From Hyunsoonleella ulvae (GTDB taxonomy: Bacteria > Bacteroidota > Bacteroidia > Flavobacteriales > Flavobacteriaceae): DNA of 64,000 nt. Positions 27,687-35,810 of the stretch are shown here, piece by piece. Below the pieces are notes generated by a model. The model searched no databases and was not told the origin of the DNA. It worked only from the letters and a program-made list of their open reading frames with translations. The DNA lies in contig NZ_JAEPJQ010000002.1 of the NCBI RefSeq assembly GCF_016827605.1, forward strand, positions 248,001 to 312,000, read 5' to 3'. The position numbers were made by a program, and so were the translations under genes. Numbering within the stretch: the stretch's first letter is position 1; every line of letters begins with the position of its first letter.

Positions 27687-27794
27687 TTAACAGTTTTAAC
27701 ATTGTTACTATAAACTAATAAATACTACATAAAAATCCTACTTATTTATTAAACTCTGGAGATTTAACTTCAACATACAAAATGAAAGGCTTTA

Positions 27795-27825
27795 TTTGAA
27801 TACTAGCTCCAAAGAATTATCTTTG
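27795..27825 (+). promoter_or_regulatory. pheT promoter
   Basis: TTTG at 27795-27798 and TATCTTTG at 27818-27825 are separated by 19 bases, a full match to the Bacteroidota -33/-7 pattern. The start would be near 27831, giving a leader of about 19 bases before the pheT ATG at 27850. Confidence 0.65.
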
Positions 27826-27849
27826 CCTCCTCTAATAGGATAACGATTT

Positions 27850-30279
27850 ATGAAGATTTCATATAACTGGTTAAGGCAATTTATTAATATTGAGTGGACA
27901 CCAGAGCAAACTAGTGAGATTCTAACCGATTTAGGTTTGGAAGTTGAAGGTCTAGAAAAATACCAATCCGTTAAAGGTGGTTTGGAGGGTGTAGTTGTTG
28001 GCAAAGTTTTAACTTGCAAGAAACACCCAAATGCTGATAAACTTAAAATTACCACGGTTGATCTTGGAGCGGATGCCCCAGTACAAATTGTATGTGGTGC
28101 TCCCAATGTTGCTGCTGGACAAAAAGTACCTGTTGCTACTGTAGGTACAACTTTATATGCTAAAGATGGTGAGGCATGGAAAATAAAGAAAGGAAAAATT
28201 AGAGGCGAAGAAAGCCTTGGTATGATATGTGCCGAAGACGAACTTGGTTTGGGCGAATCTCATGATGGTATCATGGTTTTAGATGAAACTTTAAATGTTG
28301 GTACTCCAGCTGCTGATATTTTTGAAATAGAGAATGACACTGTTTTTGAAATTGGATTAACCCCAAACAGAGCAGATGCGATGAGTCATTATGGAACTGC
28401 TCGCGATCTCAAAGCGGGACTACTCCAAAAAGAAGTAAAAGTTGAATTGATTACACCATCTGTAAGTGCTTTTAATGTTGAAAACAGAACTTTAAAGATG
28501 GATGTTGATGTTATTGATAAAGCATTGGCACATCGTTATTGCGGTGTTACCATTTCTGGTATTAAGGTTACCGAATCTCCCCAATGGTTACAACATAAAC
28601 TTAAAGCCATAGGCTTGAGCCCAATAAATAACATAGTAGACGTTACAAATTATGTGCTACACGAACTTGGACAACCTTTACATGCTTTTGATGCAAATAA
28701 GATTGAAGGAGACAAAATTGAGGTAAAAACCTTAAAACAAGGCACTAAGTTTATAACACTTGATGGTGTAGAACGAGAACTACATGAAGAAGATTTAATG
28801 ATTTGTGATGCAGAAAAACCAATATGTATCGCTGGTGTATTTGGAGGTTTAGACTCTGGAGTAAACGAGAAAACTAAAAGTATTTTCTTGGAAAGTGCCT
28901 ATTTTAATCCTGTTAGCGTAAGAAAGACAGCTAAACGACACGGATTGAATACAGATGCTTCTTTTCGTTTTGAGCGAGGAATTGATCCCAACATAACCGA
29001 ATATGCATTAAAACGTGCTGCGCTATTAATTCAAGAATTGGCAGGTGGCGATATTACCAGTGATATTGTAGATATTTATCCAAAAAAGATTGAAGATTTT
29101 CAAGTACGACTAAGTTTTGAAAATGCTAAAAAAATTATTGGTGAGGAAATTCCAAAGGAAACCATCAAAAGTATTTTAACATCTCTTGATATTAAAGTTA
29201 ATAATGTTACTGAAACAGGCCTAGGTTTAACTGTTCCTGCTTTTAGAAATGATGTGCAACGTGAAGCTGATGTTATTGAGGAAATTTTAAGGGTTTATGG
29301 TTACAACAACATCAATATTTCTAATAAATTAAATGCCTCTATATCCAGCATGTCTCGCTTTGAGGATTTTAAAATTCAGAATACTATTGGTAATCAACTT
29401 GCAGGGCAAGGTTTTTTTGAAATTCTATCAAACTCATTAACCACTCCTAGTTATGCAGCACTGAGCAAACAGTTGAAAACAGAACATAATATTGAAATGC
29501 TCAATCCTTTAAGCAATGAGCTATCTGTTTTAAGGCAATCTCTAATATTTTCTGGATTAGAAGCTATATCGTATAATATCAATAGGAAGCGCCAGGATTT
29601 AAAACTGTTTGAGTTTGGTAAGACGTATCTTAATTTTTCTGAACAGAAAGAAGAGCACAAACATTTAGCTATATTTGCTACCGGGAGTCAAGATTCAGAA
29701 AGCTGGAACTCCAACTCAAAGCTAAAAAGTGATTTTTTCTATCTAAAAGGTGTTGTAACCGCCATACTATCCCGTCTAGGTGTTTCGAGATACAATGAAA
29801 CTCCTATTAAAAGCGATTTGTTTAGTGAAGGTGTATCCCTTAATTTAGGTAAAATAAAACTGGTAGATTTTGGCTTGGTAACTAAAAGTGTTTTAAAGTA
29901 TTTTGATGTTTCCCAAGAAGTGGTTTGTGCCGATTTTCATTGGGATGCTATTTTAGACGTGATTAAGCGAAATAAAATTATATTTAAAGCCATACCTAAA
30001 TATCCTGAAGTACGTAGGGATTTTGCACTATTACTTGATGATAATGTAACTTTTGAGTCTATTCATAAAATTGCTAAACAAACTGAAAAGCAGTTATTAA
30101 AAAATATAAACTTATTTGACGTTTATCAAGGTAAAAACCTGCCAAAAGGTAAAAAGAGTTATGCTGTAGGTTTTACACTTCTAGATGAAAACAAAACGCT
30201 TAATGATAAGCAAATTGACAAAATCATGAAAAAACTTCAAACCAATTTTGAGAAACAACTTGGTGCAGAGTTAAGATAA
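27850..30279 (+). CDS. pheT: Phenylalanine--tRNA ligase beta subunit
   Basis: An 809-residue PheT of normal length, partner of PheS in the alpha2-beta2 enzyme that charges tRNA-Phe. The N-terminus (M-K-I-S-Y-N-W-L) is typical. A tRNA-binding EMAP-like domain spans about residues 40-150 (N-A-D-K-L-K, V-C-G-A-P-N). The B3/4 editing region follows (H-R-Y-C-G-V, N-N-I-V-D-V-T-N-Y-V-L-H-E-L-G-Q-P-L), then a B5 domain (N-D-V-Q-R-E-A-D-V-I-E-E-I-L-R) and a C-terminal FDX-ACB domain (F-K-A-I-P-K-Y-P-E-V-R-R-D). pheS is not in the window. The PAP2 phosphatase gene starts 1 base after the stop. Confidence 0.98.
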   Translation: MKISYNWLRQFINIEWTPEQTSEILTDLGLEVEGLEKYQSVKGGLEGVVVGKVLTCKKHPNADKLKITTVDLGADAPVQIVCGAPNVAAGQKVPVATVGTTLYAKDGEAWKIKKGKIRGEESLGMICAEDELGLGESHDGIMVLDETLNVGTPAADIFEIENDTVFEIGLTPNRADAMSHYGTARDLKAGLLQKEVKVELITPSVSAFNVENRTLKMDVDVIDKALAHRYCGVTISGIKVTESPQWLQHKLKAIGLSPINNIVDVTNYVLHELGQPLHAFDANKIEGDKIEVKTLKQGTKFITLDGVERELHEEDLMICDAEKPICIAGVFGGLDSGVNEKTKSIFLESAYFNPVSVRKTAKRHGLNTDASFRFERGIDPNITEYALKRAALLIQELAGGDITSDIVDIYPKKIEDFQVRLSFENAKKIIGEEIPKETIKSILTSLDIKVNNVTETGLGLTVPAFRNDVQREADVIEEILRVYGYNNINISNKLNASISSMSRFEDFKIQNTIGNQLAGQGFFEILSNSLTTPSYAALSKQLKTEHNIEMLNPLSNELSVLRQSLIFSGLEAISYNINRKRQDLKLFEFGKTYLNFSEQKEEHKHLAIFATGSQDSESWNSNSKLKSDFFYLKGVVTAILSRLGVSRYNETPIKSDLFSEGVSLNLGKIKLVDFGLVTKSVLKYFDVSQEVVCADFHWDAILDVIKRNKIIFKAIPKYPEVRRDFALLLDDNVTFESIHKIAKQTEKQLLKNINLFDVYQGKNLPKGKKSYAVGFTLLDENKTLNDKQIDKIMKKLQTNFEKQLGAELR

Positions 30280-30280
30280 C

Positions 30281-31150
30281 ATGAGTATACATCATAGAAA
30301 CTACTACCTAAAACCCCTACTGATAGTTTTATTTTTTTATTGTCAATTAGGATATGGTCAAGATACAATATCCAATTACTCTCAAAATAAGCAAACTAAA
30401 ATAAGTCAACTTTTAAAGCATGATTTCAAATACACCTTAAAGGGTGTATCACATAGTTTTACCAGACCTATATATTGGAAAGAAAAAGATTTTATTAGGT
30501 TAGCAACCTTGCTTGTGGGCACAACTGCTTTATCAACATTAGACAATGAAACCAATCGATTTTTTGATAAAAACAAAAAGGGCTTCCCAAAGCCACTAAG
30601 AGATTTTGGGTGGTATTTTGGCAGTCCACAAAACTACTTTATGGCCAATGCAGGCCTATATGGTTTTGGTTTAGTTACCAAAAATGAGAAGATTAGAAAA
30701 ACTAGTGTCCTAATCATTTCCTCATCGGTAACTACTGGTGTTATTACGAGCCTTCTCAAGAGTAGTGTAGGTAGATCTAGACCCAATAACGGAACTTATG
30801 GTCATTTAGATTTTGAATTGTTTTCTACCAAACCCGGTTTTCACTCCTTCCCGTCTGGGCATACAGCCCTATCTATTACAATGTCTCATGCCATTGCAAA
30901 ACAATTTGATAATACATGGGTTAAAGTGGGAATTTATAGTATAGGTGCCATCCCTCCAATTACAAGATTAGTTGATGGCGCACATTGGCTTACCGATGTT
31001 GCTTTTTCAGCTGCTTTAAGCATAATTGTTGTGGATAGTATTGATAAATTCCTCTTAAAAAGCAAAGCTTATTCATATAATAAACCAAAGAAAATCTCTT
31101 GGAATTTTACAATTTCTACTAATCAAATCGGGTTTATTGGTTCTTTTTAA
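30281..31150 (+). CDS. PAP2-family membrane phosphatase
   Basis: A 289-residue protein with an N-terminal signal sequence (ending near L-G-Y-G-Q) and several hydrophobic helices. The three PAP2 phosphatase motifs are present: K-S-S-V-G-R-S-R-P, F-P-S-G-H-T-A-L-S, and R-x5-H-W-L-T-D (T-R-L-V-D-G-A-H-W-L-T-D). These enzymes dephosphorylate lipid phosphates such as undecaprenyl diphosphate, phosphatidic acid or lipid A phosphate in the envelope; the substrate cannot be fixed here. It starts 1 base after pheT and is probably co-transcribed with it. Confidence 0.9.
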   Translation: MSIHHRNYYLKPLLIVLFFYCQLGYGQDTISNYSQNKQTKISQLLKHDFKYTLKGVSHSFTRPIYWKEKDFIRLATLLVGTTALSTLDNETNRFFDKNKKGFPKPLRDFGWYFGSPQNYFMANAGLYGFGLVTKNEKIRKTSVLIISSSVTTGVITSLLKSSVGRSRPNNGTYGHLDFELFSTKPGFHSFPSGHTALSITMSHAIAKQFDNTWVKVGIYSIGAIPPITRLVDGAHWLTDVAFSAALSIIVVDSIDKFLLKSKAYSYNKPKKISWNFTISTNQIGFIGSF

Positions 31151-31210
31151 ATTTGCTAAATTTATATTTTTTTAGTATATTCATTGACGTATTATTAAAA
31201 ATTATAAGCT

Positions 31211-31450
31211 ATGTCTAATTATATTAAAGTTTTTGAAGGTAGCTTTATTGAAGTGCAACGTATATTTCAATCTCTTGAGACTGAAAATATATGTGCCATA
31301 ATTAAAGATGAAGCAGAATCTGGAAGGTTAGCTGGTTTTGGTGGTGCACTACAAGGTTTTCAAGAAATTCACGTACACAAAGATGAATTAAAGCGGGTAA
31401 CTCCAATTATTAAACGCTTAACTTCTCAATTAAAGCAAGAATCTAATTAA
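31211..31450 (+). CDS. DUF2007 domain protein
   Basis: A 79-residue soluble protein with the DUF2007 (putative signal-transducing protein) pattern: an N-terminal V-F-E-G-S-F-I-E-V-Q-R-I, a central G-F-G-G-A-L-Q-G-F-Q-E-I-H-V and a final helix. The function is not established. Its stop overlaps that of the convergent ABC-F gene: the four bases TTAA at 31447-31450 serve both. Confidence 0.8.
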   Translation: MSNYIKVFEGSFIEVQRIFQSLETENICAIIKDEAESGRLAGFGGALQGFQEIHVHKDELKRVTPIIKRLTSQLKQESN

Positions 31451-33072
31451 ACAGTTACCGTGTACATTTTATCACGTAACTCTTTAATCTTTGCATCTTG
31501 CATGTACTCATCAAACGTCGTATAACGATCAATAATTCCATTTGGTGTAAGTTCTATAACACGATTTGCCACAGTTTGCGCAAACTCATGATCATGGGTG
31601 GTAAACAAAACTGTTCCCTTAAAGTTCTTTAATGAGTTGTTAAATGCTGTAATACTTTCTAAATCTAGATGGTTTGTAGGTTCATCTAGCATTAGTACGT
31701 TAGCTCGTATCATCATCATTCTACTTAGCATACAACGCACTTTCTCTCCTCCAGAAAGCACATTACACTTTTTTAAAGCTTCTTCCCCACTAAAAATCAT
31801 TTTACCCAAAAAACCACGAATGTAAACTTCTTCTCGCTCCTCTTCTGTCTTAGCCCACTGGCGCAACCAATCTACCAAAGATAAATCACTATGGAAATAT
31901 TCACTGTTATCTAATGGTAAGTAGGATTGTGTTGTAGTAACACCCCATGCATATTTGCCAGCATCAGCGTTTTCTTTACCATTTATAATCTGATAAAAGG
32001 CTGTGGTTGCTCTAGAGTCTCGAGAAAACACTACCAACTTATCACCCTTTGCTAAGTTCAAATCTATGTTATTAAACAAAGTTTCTCCATCCATGGAAGC
32101 TGATAAACCTTCAATATTCAAAATTTGATCTCCAGCTTCTCGTTCTCTCTCAAAGATAATAGCAGGATAGCGTCTGCTAGATGGTTTTATGTCAGAGATA
32201 TTCAATTTATCAATCATTTTTTTTCTACTGGTGGCTTGCTTACTTTTAGCAACATTCGCAGAAAAACGACGTATAAACTCCTCTAATTCTTTTTTCTTTT
32301 CTTCAGCTTTTTTATTTTGTTGTGCCCGTTGTTTGGCAGCTAATTGTGATGATTCATACCAGAACGTATAGTTACCTGAATAGTGGGTAATCTTTCCAAA
32401 ATCAATATCTGAAATATGTGTACAAACCGCATCTAAAAAATGACGGTCGTGAGACACCACTATAACACAATTATCATAATTTGCTAAAAAGGTTTCCAAC
32501 CAAGAAATGGTTTCGTAATCCAAATCATTAGTAGGCTCATCCATAATAAGTACATCAGGATTTCCAAAAAGTGCTTGCGCCAAAAGTACACGTACTTTTT
32601 GTTTTCCGTCTAAATCTGCCATTAAGCTATAATGCAAATCTTCTTTTATACCCAAATTAGAGAGCAAGGCTGCAGCATCACTTTCTGCATTCCACCCATT
32701 CATTTCTTCAAACTGTACCTGTAACTCCCCTATTTTTTCAGCATTCTCATCAGAGTAATCGGCATACAAGGCATCAATCTCTGTCTTAATTTTAAATAAA
32801 GGTTTATTGCCCATTAAAACAGTTTCTAAAACATTATGGGTATCATATAAATTATGATTTTGCTCTAGAACCGACATGCGCTTACCAGATTCTAAACTTA
32901 CACTACCAGAAGTTGCCTCTTGCTTTCCTGAGAGGATTCTTAAAAATGTAGATTTACCAGAACCATTGGCCCCAATTATACCATAACAATTACCATTGGT
33001 AAAAGATGTATTTACTTCATCAAACAAAACGCGTTTACCAAACTGTACTGAGAGGTTTGAAACTGATAACAT
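31447..33072 (-). CDS. ABC-F family ATPase (YbiT-like) with one intact ATP site
   Basis: A 541-residue soluble twin-ATPase of the ABC-F group, closest in layout to E. coli YbiT; such proteins act on the ribosome. NBD1 has an intact Walker A (G-A-N-G-S-G-K-S, residues 34-41) and Walker B (L-I-M-D-E-P, about 175-180), but its signature is degenerate (M-A-D-L-D-G-K-Q-K, 151-159). A charged linker rich in K and E lies at about 245-290. NBD2 has lost Walker A (S-R-D-S-R-A-T-T, 350-357) but keeps L-S-G-G-E-K (439-444) and L-M-L-D-E-P. Thus only the composite site made of Walker A 1 and signature 2 looks competent. It has no transmembrane segments. It converges with the DUF2007 gene. Confidence 0.92.
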   Translation of the reverse strand: MLSVSNLSVQFGKRVLFDEVNTSFTNGNCYGIIGANGSGKSTFLRILSGKQEATSGSVSLESGKRMSVLEQNHNLYDTHNVLETVLMGNKPLFKIKTEIDALYADYSDENAEKIGELQVQFEEMNGWNAESDAAALLSNLGIKEDLHYSLMADLDGKQKVRVLLAQALFGNPDVLIMDEPTNDLDYETISWLETFLANYDNCVIVVSHDRHFLDAVCTHISDIDFGKITHYSGNYTFWYESSQLAAKQRAQQNKKAEEKKKELEEFIRRFSANVAKSKQATSRKKMIDKLNISDIKPSSRRYPAIIFEREREAGDQILNIEGLSASMDGETLFNNIDLNLAKGDKLVVFSRDSRATTAFYQIINGKENADAGKYAWGVTTTQSYLPLDNSEYFHSDLSLVDWLRQWAKTEEEREEVYIRGFLGKMIFSGEEALKKCNVLSGGEKVRCMLSRMMMIRANVLMLDEPTNHLDLESITAFNNSLKNFKGTVLFTTHDHEFAQTVANRVIELTPNGIIDRYTTFDEYMQDAKIKELRDKMYTVTV

Positions 33073-33259
33073 AACCTTGCTTTAAAATTTTCGCAAAAAT
33101 AAAAAATATTAATGTTACATGAAGCTTTATAAATTTAATTTTTAACACGTATTAAAGTGCTTTAAAACATTTAACAACGCCTTAACAGCCTGTTTTAAGG
33201 GCAAAACATATTTTTGTATTGGTAGATGTGTTATATCTACTTTTTTTGAAGAGGGATTT

Positions 33260-34669
33260 ATGAAAATATACTTTTACATAGTATGTATTGCTTTTGCTTT
33301 AACAAGTTGTGGTACAGACTCTTGTAGCTACGCAATTATTGGTGGTGAAATCATCAATAAGAACACAGATTATGTGGTCTTATATGAATCTAAAAAGATT
33401 TTAGATACCGTACAACTTGATGGTAATAACCGCTTTATTTATAAGATAGATGCTTTAAAACCTGGTTTTTACACGTTTCGTCATGGCGGTGAAATTCAAA
33501 TGGTACTTTTGGAGCCTGGGGATAGCCTTATGTTTCGTTTAAATACTTTTGATTTTGATGAATCACTGGTTTACACTGGAAAAGGAGCCAAAAAGAATAA
33601 TTATTTAATTAATGATTTTCTTCAGGGCGAAAAGGAAGAAAAACAAGTATTTAAATTATGCCAACTTAAGCCAGAAGCTTTTGAAAAGAAAATAGACTCT
33701 ATAAGAGCAAGAAAAAATAAAAAACTAGAGAAATATCAAGTAAAGCACAATACCTCACCGCTTTTTAATAAAATAGCGCAAGCTAATATCGATTACGATT
33801 ATTATTCTAGTAAAGAAGTATACCCATTTGTACATTACGGGAGAAATAAGAAAAAAATAATTGAATCTTTACCTTCGAATTTTTACGAGTATCGCAATCA
33901 CGTAAATTATAACGATGAGTTTTTTAAAGATTATTTCAACTATACGTCGTTCCTTAAGCGTAGTTTCAACAATATTGCTTTAGGAAACCACATAAAACAT
34001 ACAAAGTCGCCTTATCAAATATGGACAAGTTGTTACTACAACATTGATAAAATGACAGCTGTAGATAGTTTAGTTAGCAACAAAGACATTAAAAACGAAT
34101 TACTCTATCATTACACGATAACTTTTCTATCGAAGAATAAAAATGCAGAGGACAATGATAAAGTAATAGCATATTTCTTATCGAAAAGTACCGACAAAAA
34201 ACATAATGATTTTATTGTAGCTTATAAAGAATCTGTTAGCAAGTTAAAACCTGGAGAGAAATTCCCTGATATACAAGTGAGAGACTTAAACAATGATGTG
34301 CTTAATATGAATAGCGTTATAAGCAAGCCTACCGTTGTATACTTTTGGTCCCATTTATATAAAAAGTATTTTGAAGATAGCCATAAACGTGTTAAAGAAT
34401 TAAATAAAAAATATCCTGAAATAGACTTTATTTCAGTAAATATTGATAATTATAGTAAACATCGCTGGTTGTCTACTTTAGAACACAAAAAAGATATTCT
34501 TAAACATGAGTATATTTTTGAAGATGCAGAAAACTCCATAAAAACCTTAGCTGTTTACCCTCTAACAAAAGTAATTTTAGTTAGCGAACATAATAAAATT
34601 GTAAATGGTAATGCCAACATGTTTTCTCATGGTTTTGAGGAAGAGCTTTTAGGCTTGATTAATTATTAA
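33260..34669 (+). CDS. Lipoprotein with thioredoxin-like C-terminal domain lacking the CxxC motif
   Basis: A 469-residue lipoprotein (lipid cysteine in L-T-S-C17-G-T). The N-terminal about 110 residues resemble DUF4369-type beta domains found in front of thioredoxin-like domains in Bacteroidota (V-V-L-Y-E-S-K-K-I-L-D, then L-E-P-G-D-S-L). The middle is helical and lysine-rich. From about residue 330 a TlpA/AhpC-like fold is suggested by L-K-P-G-E-K-F-P-D-I and P-T-V-V-Y-F-W-S, but the expected C-x-x-C is absent (S-H-L-Y). It may be a non-redox binding protein of the envelope. A -7 box (TATTTTTG at 33209-33216) precedes it, without a clear TTG box. Confidence 0.7.
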   Translation: MKIYFYIVCIAFALTSCGTDSCSYAIIGGEIINKNTDYVVLYESKKILDTVQLDGNNRFIYKIDALKPGFYTFRHGGEIQMVLLEPGDSLMFRLNTFDFDESLVYTGKGAKKNNYLINDFLQGEKEEKQVFKLCQLKPEAFEKKIDSIRARKNKKLEKYQVKHNTSPLFNKIAQANIDYDYYSSKEVYPFVHYGRNKKKIIESLPSNFYEYRNHVNYNDEFFKDYFNYTSFLKRSFNNIALGNHIKHTKSPYQIWTSCYYNIDKMTAVDSLVSNKDIKNELLYHYTITFLSKNKNAEDNDKVIAYFLSKSTDKKHNDFIVAYKESVSKLKPGEKFPDIQVRDLNNDVLNMNSVISKPTVVYFWSHLYKKYFEDSHKRVKELNKKYPEIDFISVNIDNYSKHRWLSTLEHKKDILKHEYIFEDAENSIKTLAVYPLTKVILVSEHNKIVNGNANMFSHGFEEELLGLINY

Positions 34670-34766
34670 ACTGACAAATTTTCAACATCCTTACATAATT
34701 TTGCTTTGGAATATTTTTTGATTCCAGATGTCTATAGTTTTAGTTTAATCTTAAATGGTCTAAATT

Positions 34767-34949
34767 ATGGAAGAAACATTAGTAAAAGTCAAATTTATTG
34801 GTAAAAAAGGAAACAAATACTTAATTAATTTTCCAGATTTAAAAATTCCTGTTTCGGTAAACAAAAGCTTGTTCAAAAAAATGCTAGATAGCAATACATA
34901 TGAGTTTATGAATTTACCAAAACAACACTCAAGAGTGAATTCCGCGTAG
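34767..34949 (+). CDS. Small hypothetical protein (60 residues)
   Basis: A 60-residue basic ORF beginning with ATG at 34767 and followed by a strong intrinsic terminator at 34984-35013, which supports a transcribed unit. The sequence (V-K-V-K-F-I-G-K-K-G-N-K-Y-L-I-N-F-P) looks like a small beta-rich protein with no signal peptide. I do not recognise a family. TAATTTTG at 34696-34703 could be its -7 box, although no TTG lies at the right distance. Confidence 0.5.
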   Translation: MEETLVKVKFIGKKGNKYLINFPDLKIPVSVNKSLFKKMLDSNTYEFMNLPKQHSRVNSA

Positions 34950-34983
34950 TTTTCTGAGTGATTAAAAACTAAAATTGAATAGT

Positions 34984-35013
34984 AAAGGTTACCTTATTTA
35001 TTGGTAACCTTTT
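34984..35013 (+). terminator. Intrinsic terminator before trmD
   Basis: A perfect 10-bp stem (arms 34984-34993 and 35003-35012) with a 9-base loop, followed by a short T run. It ends the small ORF and probably the preceding lipoprotein transcript. Confidence 0.75.
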
Positions 35014-35060
35014 ATGTTTTCATAAAAAACATCGTTTATATTTGTGGCAACATTTGTATT

Positions 35061-35738
35061 ATGCGTATAGACATTATTACCGTTTTACCAGAGCTACTCA
35101 AGAGTCCGTTTGAAGCCTCTATTTTAAAACGGGCTATAACAGCCAACTTGGTTGAAATTCATTTTCATAATCTACGCGATTATGCTACCGATAACTATAA
35201 ATCGATTGATGACACCCAATTTGGAGGCGGGGCTGGCATGGTAATGATGGTAGAACCTATACATAAATGTATTAGCGATTTAAAATCGCAACGTGATTAT
35301 GATGACGTAATTTATATGACCCCTGATGGAGAAACCCTTAATCAAGGCATAGCGAATCAAATTAGTATTAAAGAAAACATCATTATTCTTTGTGGGCACT
35401 ATAAAGGTGTAGACCAACGTGTTAGGGATCATTTAATTACTCGTGAAATTTCAATAGGCGATTTTGTGCTTTCTGGAGGAGAGCTTGCCGCTGCAGTGTT
35501 ATGTGATGCTGTAATACGATTAATTCCAGGGGTATTAGGCAACGAAACCTCTGCCTTAACTGATTCTTTTCAAGATAATTTATTAGCGCCACCTATCTAC
35601 ACTAAACCCAGGGAATATAATGGCTGGAAAGTACCAGAATTATTATTTAGTGGCAACTTGCCCAAAATAGAAGAATGGCGTGAAGAGCAGGCGTATAAAC
35701 GCACTAAAGAACGCCGTCCTGATTTATTGGAAGAATAA
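35061..35738 (+). CDS. trmD: tRNA (guanine-N1)-methyltransferase TrmD
   Basis: A 225-residue TrmD from the ATG at 35061, where the family's usual start [10 protein letters not shown] is found; the frame is open 20 codons further upstream but that part is not homologous. Family motifs are [22 protein letters not shown] and the knot segment [12 protein letters not shown], followed by [11 protein letters not shown]. It methylates G37 of tRNAs using S-adenosylmethionine. A -7 box TATATTTG (35037-35044) lies just upstream, with no well-placed TTG. It is not next to rplS or rimM here. Confidence 0.97.
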   Translation: MRIDIITVLPELLKSPFEASILKRAITANLVEIHFHNLRDYATDNYKSIDDTQFGGGAGMVMMVEPIHKCISDLKSQRDYDDVIYMTPDGETLNQGIANQISIKENIIILCGHYKGVDQRVRDHLITREISIGDFVLSGGELAAAVLCDAVIRLIPGVLGNETSALTDSFQDNLLAPPIYTKPREYNGWKVPELLFSGNLPKIEEWREEQAYKRTKERRPDLLEE

Positions 35739-35750
35739 ACGGTAAAATAA

Positions 35751-35780
35751 AAGCGATTACTTTACATAAAATAATCGCTT
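35751..35780. terminator. Bidirectional terminator between trmD and the M61 peptidase gene
   Basis: A perfect 9-bp inverted repeat (35751-35759 and 35772-35780) with a 12-base AT-rich loop lies between the convergent stops of trmD and the peptidase gene. AT-rich flanks give short T runs on both strands. Confidence 0.65.
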
Positions 35781-35810
35781 CAATTTTAATTTTATTTGTA
35801 AAAAAATAGC

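Larger units (their letters stand above)
27362..27849. other. 488-base intergenic region between uxaB and pheT
   Basis: Besides the uxaBA promoter and operator, the orphan terminator, the inverted repeat at 27671-27686 and the pheT promoter described separately, I find no convincing coding region. Three TTAACA copies begin at 27671, 27687 and 27696. The remaining sequence is AT-rich without further structure that I can support. Confidence 0.5.

Noticed and set aside
27792-28106. 104-codon minus-strand ORF at the start of pheT
   Set aside because: It overlaps the pheT N-terminus, which is strongly conserved, and covers the pheT promoter; no homology is visible.
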